Below, piece by piece: positions 50,061 through 59,769 of a DNA stretch of 64,000 bases. Both the position numbers and the translations under genes were made by a program. Numbering within the stretch: the first letter of the stretch is position 1; each line of letters starts with the position of its first letter. The stretch covers positions 1 through 64,000 of the forward strand of contig NZ_FRBS01000008.1 in NCBI RefSeq assembly GCF_900142675.1. Direction: 5' to 3'. Below the pieces are notes generated by a model. The model saw only the letters and a program-made list of their open reading frames with translations. It did not search any database and was not told the origin of the DNA. This DNA is from Shouchella rhizosphaerae (GTDB lineage Bacteria > Bacillota > Bacilli > Bacillales > Bacillaceae_D).

Positions 50061-50837
50061 CTAATTATTGTCTTTAATTCCAAATAATTTTAGAGCGTTT
50101 TCCCTCGTTTTCTGGCTTAGCTCCTCATAACGGATACCCCGTAATTCTGCGATATCTTCTGCCACCCGCTTTACATAGGCTGGCTCATTTCGTTTTCCCC
50201 GATAAGGGTGAGGAGCCAAATAAGGACAATCGGTTTCAATTAGCAACCGTTCGATCGGCACATGCGCAGCTACTTCTTTTGGCCGTCTAGCGTTCTTAAA
50301 TGTGACAGGGCCACCTAGGCCAATATGGAAATTCATGTTTAAGCAACGGTCCGCTATTTCCACGCTGCCGCCAAAACAGTGCATAATGCCGCCAACTTCA
50401 GCTGCTCCTTCTTCCTCAAGGAGATGAACGACATCTTGGTCGGCTTCGCGATTGTGAATAATAATCGGCAACTTCACTTTTTTTGCTAAAGCAATTTGTT
50501 TGCGGAACACTTCTTTTTGGACATCTTTTGGCGATTTGTCCCAATGGTAATCAAGGCCCATTTCGCCAAGAGCAACCACTTTTGGATGGGCTGATAGCTC
50601 TTCCAGCCAGTGCAAATGCTTATCCTTCATATCGATGGCATCGACCGGATGCCAACCGACAGCTGCATATAAATCCTCGTATTGTTCCACAAGTTCCATC
50701 GCCCGCTCAATTGTAGGCTCGTCAAAACCAATAACCACCATTTCTTTAACGCCTGCTTCCTGCGCCCTTGCAATCGTTTCCTGTACATCTCCTTGGAACT
50801 GCTTGGCATTCAAGTGGACATGCGTATCAAATAACAT
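50061..50837 (-). CDS. tatD: TatD-family metal-dependent nuclease (YabD)
   Basis: TIM-barrel hydrolase acting as a 3'-5' DNase in characterised members. Metal ligands are visible in DTHVHLNAKQF (two His), GEMGLDYHW (Glu), IIHNREA, HCFGG and IETDCPYLAP (Asp). The 258 residues are close to B. subtilis YabD (255). The ATG at 50837 has GAGGTG upstream; a GTG three bases earlier is less likely. It precedes yabE. Confidence 0.95.
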   Translation of the reverse strand: MLFDTHVHLNAKQFQGDVQETIARAQEAGVKEMVVIGFDEPTIERAMELVEQYEDLYAAVGWHPVDAIDMKDKHLHWLEELSAHPKVVALGEMGLDYHWDKSPKDVQKEVFRKQIALAKKVKLPIIIHNREADQDVVHLLEEEGAAEVGGIMHCFGGSVEIADRCLNMNFHIGLGGPVTFKNARRPKEVAAHVPIERLLIETDCPYLAPHPYRGKRNEPAYVKRVAEDIAELRGIRYEELSQKTRENALKLFGIKDNN

Positions 50838-51016
50838 CACTATTCACCTCAAAGGCATTTTATGCCTTTTGGCTATGTGAACGCAAGCAAAGCAAAAAAG
50901 TGGGCTTCTTTACTATCTTTTATCGTCTGCTCGCATATAGGCAATAACAGCTGTTCCAGGTACACGAAAACCATTTGCTCAGGCACACGTACTTCGACTG
51001 CCATCTGCGTATTCGA

Positions 51017-52720
51017 TCAGTTTGGCTGATTGTAATAGTGGAATGACTGCCAAAACGGCCCCGATTGGTCAATGATCGGTTCGATCTCAGCAAAGGGAAT
51101 TTTAAAAGTAGGAAAACCAGCCGCATAAGGCGCCAGCTCATATACATCAAAGACAAGATAGAGCGCATGCTCATCAACATAGAAAGGTTGGGTGCTGTTC
51201 ACCCCTTTGTATGCATTTGGAAAGTACTCATCCGCCTGTTTTTTTATTTGTTCGCCTACCAGTTTGCTTAAAACTGCCGCATAATCACGGCCATGTTTAA
51301 ATAGTTCCGACAGGGCATAATCATGGCCATTGCGTACGTCCACATTGGCAAAAGTCCTTGTTGGCATCCCATGGGCCGCGCCAAATGGATACGTATAGCC
51401 ATCGATTTCCAACACAACAAGGTGTTTTTTAAAAAAGAGAACATTAAAATCACCTGTAAACGTACGTTCTTTTGTTTCCGCTTCTGTGACATGACGAACA
51501 CCAGCTTGCTTCGCCAATTTTTGATTGATGGCCTGTTGTTCGAGTTGGTTCGCCATTCCTTCAATTTGCGGATAATAAACATAATAATTGGGCCCACGTT
51601 TATACAGGCGTTCTTGGATGCGATAAGGACGGCGCAGTAGGATTTCCGTGTCTGGGTGCCAAATGATTTTTCCATGCTCATCTGTATAAAAAAGACGCTG
51701 GTCAATGAATGCCGAAACAATGCCGTTTTCCTTCCGAAGTACACCTGTACCAGAAAACGCGGGGAATGTCTTGACTTTGTGGCCTTCTCTATCAATAAAA
51801 AACGTTCTGTCGTCCTTCACTGCGCTAGCAGTGCCTTTGTTAAAAGAGCCAATCTCATCATAAACAAAGTCCGTCAATACCGCCCCGCTTGTATTAGCGA
51901 TCGCATAACGGCTTAAAAACGGCCTATTGGCGTCCTTCGCTTTCCCAAGCGCAATACGTCCTTCTTGAAGCAAGCGTATTTCATTGTATATAGGTTCAAA
52001 GATGGTGTCGCCTGCTTTATTCATCAACCCATAAGAATAGTTGTCGTCACTCGTTGCGATAATCGCAAAGCCATCCTCATAGGCAAAAGCCATGCCATAT
52101 TTGGGCGGAATAACGACATTTCCTGCTTCATCCAAATAGCCATAACGATCCCCTTCCTTAAAAGCTATTCGTCCTTCGCTTAGCGATCCCACATCGGCAT
52201 ATGGATATGTATGCAGCACAAGCCCGTTCTCATCAATTAACTGAAACTCTGCCGTTTTTGTTTGCACGACCGCTTTTCCTTCGTCAAAATCATAAGCAAA
52301 AAGATAACGGGCTGCTATCACTTCCTCGCCATTAGAATTAAGAAACCCGTAACGGCCATTTGTTTGAAACAGCGCACGGCTATTTTTCATTGGAGCCATG
52401 TAGGCATACGTTTTTTTCGTACGCACCTGGCCTTTCTCATCAATCATTTTAAACCCGTCTTTTGTTTGGATAATTGCCCGTTCTTCTGAAAAAGGTTGAA
52501 TGCTTTTATAGACGGGCTTTACGGCAAAACGGCCGAATTGATTAATAAGCCCTTGCTTTTCATTTAATGTAACAATCGCAAAACCATTCCTTTGAAAAGG
52601 CTCTGCTCCTTCATAAACGAGTGAAATGCGGATGCGCCCTCTGTCGTTGATATACCCCCATTTCGTGCCATTTACCGTCTTCGTCGACACGGGATAAAGG
52701 TTCTCAGTCAATCGTTCCAC
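51017..52720 (-). CDS. WG-repeat protein with C-terminal DUF3298-type domain
   Basis: Unassigned function. Residues about 15-340 contain at least eight WG beta-hairpin repeats (KWGYINDRGR, KQGLINQFGR, RYGFLNSNGEE, RYGYLDEAGN and others). The last 150 residues resemble the DUF3298/RsiV-PdaC-type domain (YPFGAAHGMPTRTFANVD, KIPFAEIEPII). The start is a GTG with AGGAGG eight bases upstream. No signal peptide or membrane segment is seen, although DUF3298 proteins are usually outside the cell. It lies alone, divergent from the Usp gene. Confidence 0.82.
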   Translation of the reverse strand: MERLTENLYPVSTKTVNGTKWGYINDRGRIRISLVYEGAEPFQRNGFAIVTLNEKQGLINQFGRFAVKPVYKSIQPFSEERAIIQTKDGFKMIDEKGQVRTKKTYAYMAPMKNSRALFQTNGRYGFLNSNGEEVIAARYLFAYDFDEGKAVVQTKTAEFQLIDENGLVLHTYPYADVGSLSEGRIAFKEGDRYGYLDEAGNVVIPPKYGMAFAYEDGFAIIATSDDNYSYGLMNKAGDTIFEPIYNEIRLLQEGRIALGKAKDANRPFLSRYAIANTSGAVLTDFVYDEIGSFNKGTASAVKDDRTFFIDREGHKVKTFPAFSGTGVLRKENGIVSAFIDQRLFYTDEHGKIIWHPDTEILLRRPYRIQERLYKRGPNYYVYYPQIEGMANQLEQQAINQKLAKQAGVRHVTEAETKERTFTGDFNVLFFKKHLVVLEIDGYTYPFGAAHGMPTRTFANVDVRNGHDYALSELFKHGRDYAAVLSKLVGEQIKKQADEYFPNAYKGVNSTQPFYVDEHALYLVFDVYELAPYAAGFPTFKIPFAEIEPIIDQSGPFWQSFHYYNQPN

Positions 52721-52862
52721 GCTACCAACCTCCTGCTTCGCCTGGTTGGTCCAGTATATGACTGCTTTTCCTAAGCCATGTATAAAAATGGCCGATTTTC
52801 ATTTGGCCATTGCCCTGTGTATACTGGGTGGTAAGCACCAGAAAAGGAATGGAGGGAAATGT

Positions 52863-53516
52863 ATGTCTACTTCGTCTAATGAACGGATCCTTGTTTGTGT
52901 CAATTACGGTCATCACGGCAGCAAACTCATTAAAAGAGGGGCCAGTCTTGCAGCCCAACTAAACGCGCCTTTATCGATCCTCGTGTTTGATTCTTTGCCA
53001 GAAGAGGAGTATAAACACGATAAAAAAATTGATATGTCCATTTTTAAAGAACTTGCTGATGAATACGGTGCTGATTTGAGTGTAGAGAAATCTCATGCCT
53101 ACAATATTACAAACGTTATTTCGAACTTTGCAAAAGAAAAACAAGCAACACAAATTGTCATCGGCCAAATTGCTGAAAATTTATGGACTGCCCTACTCGG
53201 CGGTTCGATTATTGACACGTTGCTTGAAAAAGCACCGTTCGCTGATCTTCATGTTGTCCCTAAAGAACGGGCCGATGAAACGGATAATTGGAATTTTGAA
53301 AGAGGCGTATCTGCCTATTTGGTGGAACAAACAGATGGCACTTATGAACTGCGATTTGACGACAGCAAAGGCTTCACCTATGAAGGCGTCTTCTTTAAAG
53401 AGCGGCAAACGGATTTTAATAGCGGCATTTTCTCTTTCACTAAGGACGGCCATATATTTGAAGTTCGTGTTGACGATGGCACAGTCCGCCAACTGGTCGA
53501 TATCGATGAAACATAA
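52863..53516 (+). CDS. KdpD-type universal stress domain protein
   Basis: A 217-residue soluble protein. Residues about 5-135 form a Usp domain of the type found in KdpD (ERILVCVNYGHHGSKLIKRGA, KEKQATQIVIGQ). It lacks the kinase parts. The C-terminal 75 residues are beta-rich and not recognised. The c-di-AMP-binding motif known from S. aureus KdpD is not conserved (GQIAENLWTALLGGS). GGAGGG lies eight bases before the ATG at 52863. The frame is open to 52746. Confidence 0.82.
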   Translation: MSTSSNERILVCVNYGHHGSKLIKRGASLAAQLNAPLSILVFDSLPEEEYKHDKKIDMSIFKELADEYGADLSVEKSHAYNITNVISNFAKEKQATQIVIGQIAENLWTALLGGSIIDTLLEKAPFADLHVVPKERADETDNWNFERGVSAYLVEQTDGTYELRFDDSKGFTYEGVFFKERQTDFNSGIFSFTKDGHIFEVRVDDGTVRQLVDIDET

Positions 53517-53564
53517 TCGTATGAAACCAGTTACTTGCCAATCGTCCTCTCCATCTAAAACTAA

Positions 53565-53608
53565 AAAAGCGCCAAACGACGGGCATTTCCCCTTTGTCTG
53601 GCGCTTTT
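53565..53608. terminator. Bidirectional terminator between Usp and ABC-F genes
   Basis: AAAAGCGCCA pairs with TGGCGCTTTT (53565-53574 with 53599-53608) between two convergent genes. T-runs flank it on both strands. Confidence 0.85.
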
Positions 53609-53619
53609 GCTTTGGCTGC

Positions 53620-55251
53620 TTATTGCTCGTGTTTTTTTCGTTTTGCCCAGGCATATGAAAACGAGCCTTCATAACGAGTGGCAGCCCCATTTTCAAGCCA
53701 ATAGGTGACAGGAAAAAGTTTGTTCAAAAAATAACGGTCATGGGATACTGCGATGATCGTGCCTGTAAACTCAGCCAATGCCTCTTCAAGCACTTCTTTT
53801 GAGTCTATATCAAGATGGTTTGTCGGTTCATCCAACACGAGCACATTATGCTTTTCGAAAATCAACTGCGCTAGCCGCAGCCGCATTTTTTCGCCTCCAC
53901 TTAAATCGGCGACACGCTTAAAAACGTCCTGGCCATAAAACAAAAACCGCGCTAACTGGCCTCGGGCTTCGCCATCTGCTAAAAGCGCACTGGCGCGGAA
54001 TGCTTCGAGCACCGTCTGCTTTGGATCAAGTTCTGTACCATGCTGGGACAAATAGCCTAGTGAAACACTAGCCCCTATTTTGCATTGTCCTGTATCAGGC
54101 TCGATCTCCCCTAATATGAGCTTTAATAGCGTCGATTTCCCCTCTCCATTAGCGCCAACAAGGGCCACTCGTTCTTGATGGCGCACAGCTAAGTCAACTT
54201 GACCAAGCACTTGCCGTTCGCCAAATGTCTTCGAAACGGATTTTAGTTCAACTACATCTTCGCCACTGCGCCCTTGCTGCTCAAAAGACAATTCTACTTT
54301 CTTCGTTTGCGGCGGCTTTTTTAGCTCTTCCATCCGCGCTAATGCTTTTTCCATGCTCTTAGCCTGGCGGTGCATCCCTGCATTAGGCGGATTCGCACGG
54401 TTCGCCCATTCTTTCAGGCGCTTAATCGCTTCCCGCATTTTCTTCATCTTTTTCTGTTGATCCGCGTATTGCTGGAATTCTCTCATGAGGCGTTCTTCAC
54501 GCTCTTTTAAATAGCCACTGTAATTGGCTGCATATTGATGCAGCACCCCGTTCTCCATTTCCCATATTTCCGTTACAGCCGCATCAAGGAAAGCACGGTC
54601 ATGAGAAATAATGAGCACAGCCCCTGCATAATGGCGCACCCAGTCAGCAAGCCAATCAAACGCGTACAGATCTAGATGGTTAGTTGGTTCATCTAGAATG
54701 AGTAGTTCAGGCTTTTGCAACAATAAACAGGCTAGGCCGACTTTTGTCCGTTCGCCACCGCTAAGAGCCCCCCAACGTTTCTCAAGCAAACCTGTAATGC
54801 CAAGCCCTGCGGCAATGCGGCGAATATTGGCCTCATATTCAAAGCCACCAACATCAGCAAACTGCTGCTGTAAACTGCCGTATTCCTCTAAGACACGCTC
54901 TAGCTTGGCTGGTTGCTGCTCAGTTGCAAGCACTTCTTCCAATCGCGTCATATGCTCTTTTACTTTTTTTATATCGCTAAATACCGTTTCTAGTATCGTG
55001 TAGACACGTCTATCAGGCGAATAGGTAGGTGCTTGGGCTAACATGCCTTTCGCCAGTCCTTTACGCCAGCCGACCTCACCAGTTGCAGGGGGTTCTACTC
55101 CGGCAAGAATACGGGCCAGTGTTGTCTTCCCTTCGCCATTCCGTCCGACGAGACCAATGCGGGCACCGCTTTTGATTTCCATGGACAGGTTTGCAAACAC
55201 TTGTGTAGCGCCATATGACTGGCTAACTTGATTGGCATAACAAAGAATCAC
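53620..55251 (-). CDS. ABC-F ATPase, candidate antibiotic ribosome-protection protein
   Basis: Soluble twin-ABC protein without membrane segments (543 residues), acting on ribosomes in all studied ABC-F families. Each half has Walker A (GRNGEGKTT, GANGEGKST), a signature (LSGGERTKVG, LSGGEKMRLR) and Walker B (LLILDEPTNHLD, LVLDEPTNHLD). Between them lies a charged P-site linker (about residues 245-320, WANRANPPNAGMHRQ). The start is GTG with AGGAGG eight bases upstream. A leader peptide, terminator and competing stems precede it, pointing to induction by a ribosome-targeting drug. Which drug, if any, is unknown. It could also be a housekeeping ABC-F. Confidence 0.9.
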   Translation of the reverse strand: MILCYANQVSQSYGATQVFANLSMEIKSGARIGLVGRNGEGKTTLARILAGVEPPATGEVGWRKGLAKGMLAQAPTYSPDRRVYTILETVFSDIKKVKEHMTRLEEVLATEQQPAKLERVLEEYGSLQQQFADVGGFEYEANIRRIAAGLGITGLLEKRWGALSGGERTKVGLACLLLQKPELLILDEPTNHLDLYAFDWLADWVRHYAGAVLIISHDRAFLDAAVTEIWEMENGVLHQYAANYSGYLKEREERLMREFQQYADQQKKMKKMREAIKRLKEWANRANPPNAGMHRQAKSMEKALARMEELKKPPQTKKVELSFEQQGRSGEDVVELKSVSKTFGERQVLGQVDLAVRHQERVALVGANGEGKSTLLKLILGEIEPDTGQCKIGASVSLGYLSQHGTELDPKQTVLEAFRASALLADGEARGQLARFLFYGQDVFKRVADLSGGEKMRLRLAQLIFEKHNVLVLDEPTNHLDIDSKEVLEEALAEFTGTIIAVSHDRYFLNKLFPVTYWLENGAATRYEGSFSYAWAKRKKHEQ

Positions 55252-55258
55252 GTTTCAT

Positions 55259-55359
55259 TCCTCCTATTGATAGTAGGAAGAGACTTGTGTACACCAAAAA
55301 GACGGCAGAGAAAATTCTCCGCCGCCTCAATCCGTATGCGAGTAGAAATGTCTCTTCCT
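55259..55359 (-). promoter_or_regulatory. Attenuator of the ABC-F gene (terminator plus competing stems)
   Basis: On the mRNA, in order, the parts are as follows. AGGAAGAGAC (55359-55350) is perfectly complementary to GTCTCTTCCT (55284-55275). A 12-bp terminator stem (55326-55301) followed by TTTTT lies between them. TCTTCCT (55281-55275) can instead pair with the ribosome site AGGAGGA (55265-55259), hiding it. The two pairings are mutually exclusive. The leader ORF just upstream contains GTCTGTCCT, which could pair with AGGAAGAGAC. No second protein gene fits in 55252-55615. Confidence 0.75.
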
Positions 55360-55370
55360 AATGGTTTTTC

Positions 55371-55490
55371 CTATGCAGTTGCGTAAAAAAGGACAGACTG
55401 GTCCAATTTTGCAACAACAGCGGAAAAAATAGCCTGACAAATCCACAAATAGGCGCGAAACTTTGCCTGGCTGCCATTAAAAAGATCCAT
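55371..55490 (-). CDS. Leader peptide of the ABC-F gene (39 residues)
   Basis: A short ORF with an excellent ribosome site (AAGGAGG seven or so bases before the ATG) and stop TAG 12 bases before the attenuator. The predicted peptide starts MDLFNGSQAKF and ends VLFYATA, with a hydrophobic middle. It has no known homologue to me. Position and context suggest that ribosome stalling on it controls the downstream gene. A possible promoter upstream (TTTACA near 55545) is weak. Confidence 0.7.
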   Translation of the reverse strand: MDLFNGSQAKFRAYLWICQAIFSAVVAKLDQSVLFYATA

Positions 55491-55615
55491 GTTCTACTCA
55501 CCTCCTTCATCATTACTGTTAGCGTAATGGAAGAAGGCAAAAATGTAAAGCATTCTATTCCTAAAACGGGAGGTAGTTGCCTTTCTACCTCTTTAGGTGG
55601 CGCTTTCAAACAACT

Positions 55616-56620
55616 TTAAGGAGAAATAACCCCAACTCCGGCGTTCGCCCGCACCACATCCTTCACTTGGTTTACAGGCGTTGCTTGATAGCTGTATGGT
55701 GGATTATAAGTCGTTGTCGAGACAGTTGGCTGCTCGCCAGTCGAAGAAACATAGCGGTTATTGACTAGATCCCAATACCCGATTTCCTTGCTGTCTCGGC
55801 TCACAATTGGATTGTTTGCTCTTTCAAAATCGTTCTCCTCGATTCGTACTTGAGCGCCCATGCGAGAATTGATCCCTGTCTCTCTAATATCTGCGTAGTA
55901 ATTGCTGAAAATATGGGCTTCGCCAAAGCGAACAGAAGGCACACGGGAATTCAAGTTTTCAAAGTAATTATTGTGGAATGTAATTTTTCGTCCATATGAA
56001 TCGCTGTCAGACGAACCCATCAGCATCGACTTCCAGCTGTCGTGTACATAGTTCCATGAGAAAGTGATGTAATCAGCATCCCGTTTCACATCAAACAATC
56101 CATCGTAATAATCCTTATGCACATCAAGGCTATTATAGAGTTCGTTATGGTCGACCCAAATGTTTTTGGATGGGCCTTCAATGCTAATGGCATCTTTATC
56201 GCCTGTATTCACATGATGAATTTTCAAATTGCGGATGATCACGTTATTGGCCCGCCACACTTTAATGCCAATTCCGTTAAGTTCCCCATTTGTTCCTACC
56301 CCTAACAAAGACACATCATTGACATCTTTAATGTCAATCTTGCTTGCAGATGTGTTTGCAGGCGTGATTGTTCCGTTTATATAAATGGTTAAAGGCGTGT
56401 TCGCCTTTTTATTTTTTAGTGCGGCTATCAATTGGTCACCGGTGGAAACCGTGACAACATCTCCTCCAGCGCCTCCTGTAGTCCCTCCATTAAGAGTGGC
56501 AAACCCTTGCATTGAGAAATTCACATTGGCTGCTTCCGCCCCTTCTTGCCCATACGCTGGCATGGAAAAAGCACCAAACGCCAGCAAAAACACAACCATG
56601 AACGACCACAACTTTCTCAA
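55616..56620 (-). CDS. Secreted pectate lyase, polysaccharide lyase family 1
   Basis: Cleaves polygalacturonate by beta-elimination outside the cell. The signal peptide is about residues 1-24 (hydrophobic core [14 protein letters not shown], then AYGQ). The parallel beta-helix core has [31 protein letters not shown] and the catalytic Arg in [11 protein letters not shown]; calcium-binding Asp residues are in the first two. The 334 residues are typical of alkaline Bacillus enzymes. The start is TTG with AGGGG seven bases upstream. It is monocistronic and lies in the accessory block. Confidence 0.92.
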   Translation of the reverse strand: MRKLWSFMVVFLLAFGAFSMPAYGQEGAEAANVNFSMQGFATLNGGTTGGAGGDVVTVSTGDQLIAALKNKKANTPLTIYINGTITPANTSASKIDIKDVNDVSLLGVGTNGELNGIGIKVWRANNVIIRNLKIHHVNTGDKDAISIEGPSKNIWVDHNELYNSLDVHKDYYDGLFDVKRDADYITFSWNYVHDSWKSMLMGSSDSDSYGRKITFHNNYFENLNSRVPSVRFGEAHIFSNYYADIRETGINSRMGAQVRIEENDFERANNPIVSRDSKEIGYWDLVNNRYVSSTGEQPTVSTTTYNPPYSYQATPVNQVKDVVRANAGVGVISP

Positions 56621-56724
56621 ATCTCATCCCCTGCTTTCCTTTATTTTTTCTACTCAACAACCGACTTCCATCCTTGCCTCCTTTCATTTGTAAATCATGC
56701 TCAGTTTATTACACAGCTTGCTAT

Positions 56725-56743
56725 AACGATGATAATCATTCTC
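56725..56743. promoter_or_regulatory. Weak Fur-like site upstream of the pectate lyase
   Basis: AACGATGATAATCATTCTC matches the 19-bp Fur consensus at 15 of 19 positions, with a perfect TGATAATCATT core. It lies 105 bases upstream of the pectate lyase and 210 bases before the divergent regulator. It may be chance. Between this site and 56860 I see nothing else. Confidence 0.4.
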
Positions 56744-56860
56744 TCAGAACCCATTTAAAGCTAATTGTCCACTGGCTTTTTTCGTTACTTTCTTTCTCGG
56801 ACAATCGAGTCGTTATCGGCTGTTTTAAGATTTTTGTACAAGCGCTGCCTTCTTTTCTAG

Positions 56861-56889
56861 TTGCAATTTTGTTTCTCAATAGGTAGAAT
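56861..56889 (+). promoter_or_regulatory. Promoter of the ArsR-like regulator
   Basis: TTGCAA (56861-56866) and TAGAAT (56884-56889) are 17 bases apart, 63 bases before the regulator start. Confidence 0.65.
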
Positions 56890-56952
56890 AAATGCTACTG
56901 TTAATTTAAAAAAATAAATCAACGTGCATATTGACAAAAATGAGGGATCGTT

Positions 56953-57417
56953 ATGCAAAATTATGAAGTTATGGATATTACGTTAAAACAACAAAAAATC
57001 ATATCCGATCCTTTGCGTGGGCAAATTATCAGTTTGCTCGCAGAAAAGCCGATGACTTCAAAGCAAACAGCCGTTGAGCTAGGAAAGAACCCTGGAACAA
57101 TTTATTACCATATTAAGCAATTGTATGAACATGGCATTCTGGAACTCGACCATGTGGAAACAGTAAAAGGAATTGTCGAAAAGTATTATAAAGCGAAAAC
57201 GACTTTGTTCAGGGGACCTGGGGGAATAGGGGAAGCGCACCGTGTGAAAAATAGGGTGCCTTTATACTTGTCCGATACGTTAATGGATGACATGCAGGAA
57301 GAGATGTACGAGCTTTTTAAAAAATACGGCAAAAAAGCACGGGCCGATAAAACTGCGAAAATCCCTTGCATCGTTGAATTTTCTATCACGGAAATACAAG
57401 AAGACAAAAATGAGTGA
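56953..57417 (+). CDS. ArsR-like winged-helix transcriptional regulator
   Basis: A 154-residue regulator. The winged helix spans about residues 8-70 (ISDPLRGQIISLLAEKPMTS, GTIYYHIKQLYEHGIL). The C-terminal half is charged and without recognised ligand motif. No metal-binding cysteines of ArsR type are present; the single Cys is near the end. AGGGAT precedes the ATG. It is divergent from the pectate lyase gene and might control it, which is only inference from position. Confidence 0.82.
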   Translation: MQNYEVMDITLKQQKIISDPLRGQIISLLAEKPMTSKQTAVELGKNPGTIYYHIKQLYEHGILELDHVETVKGIVEKYYKAKTTLFRGPGGIGEAHRVKNRVPLYLSDTLMDDMQEEMYELFKKYGKKARADKTAKIPCIVEFSITEIQEDKNE

Positions 57418-57433
57418 GCGTGACAGCACTCAC

Positions 57434-57475
57434 AAAAGAACCAGTCGCCGGCAACTCCGGTCAACTGGTTCTTTT
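57434..57475. terminator. Bidirectional terminator between regulator and metG
   Basis: AAAAGAACCAGT pairs with ACTGGTTCTTTT (57434-57445 with 57464-57475) between two convergent genes, with T-runs on both sides. Confidence 0.9.
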
Positions 57476-57487
57476 CTTTATGATTCG

Positions 57488-59735
<2,248 letters not shown>

Positions 59736-59769
59736 TTATCCAAAATATAGCCAATCATACATCACTTTG

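Noticed and set aside
50920-51180. 86-codon open frame after the WG-repeat gene
   Set aside because: It overlaps the end of the WG gene in another frame and looks like a shadow; no ribosome site.
55358-55609. 83-codon open frame overlapping the ABC-F leader
   Set aside because: It is in a different frame from the leader peptide, lacks its ribosome site, and the 39-codon ORF has far better start signals.
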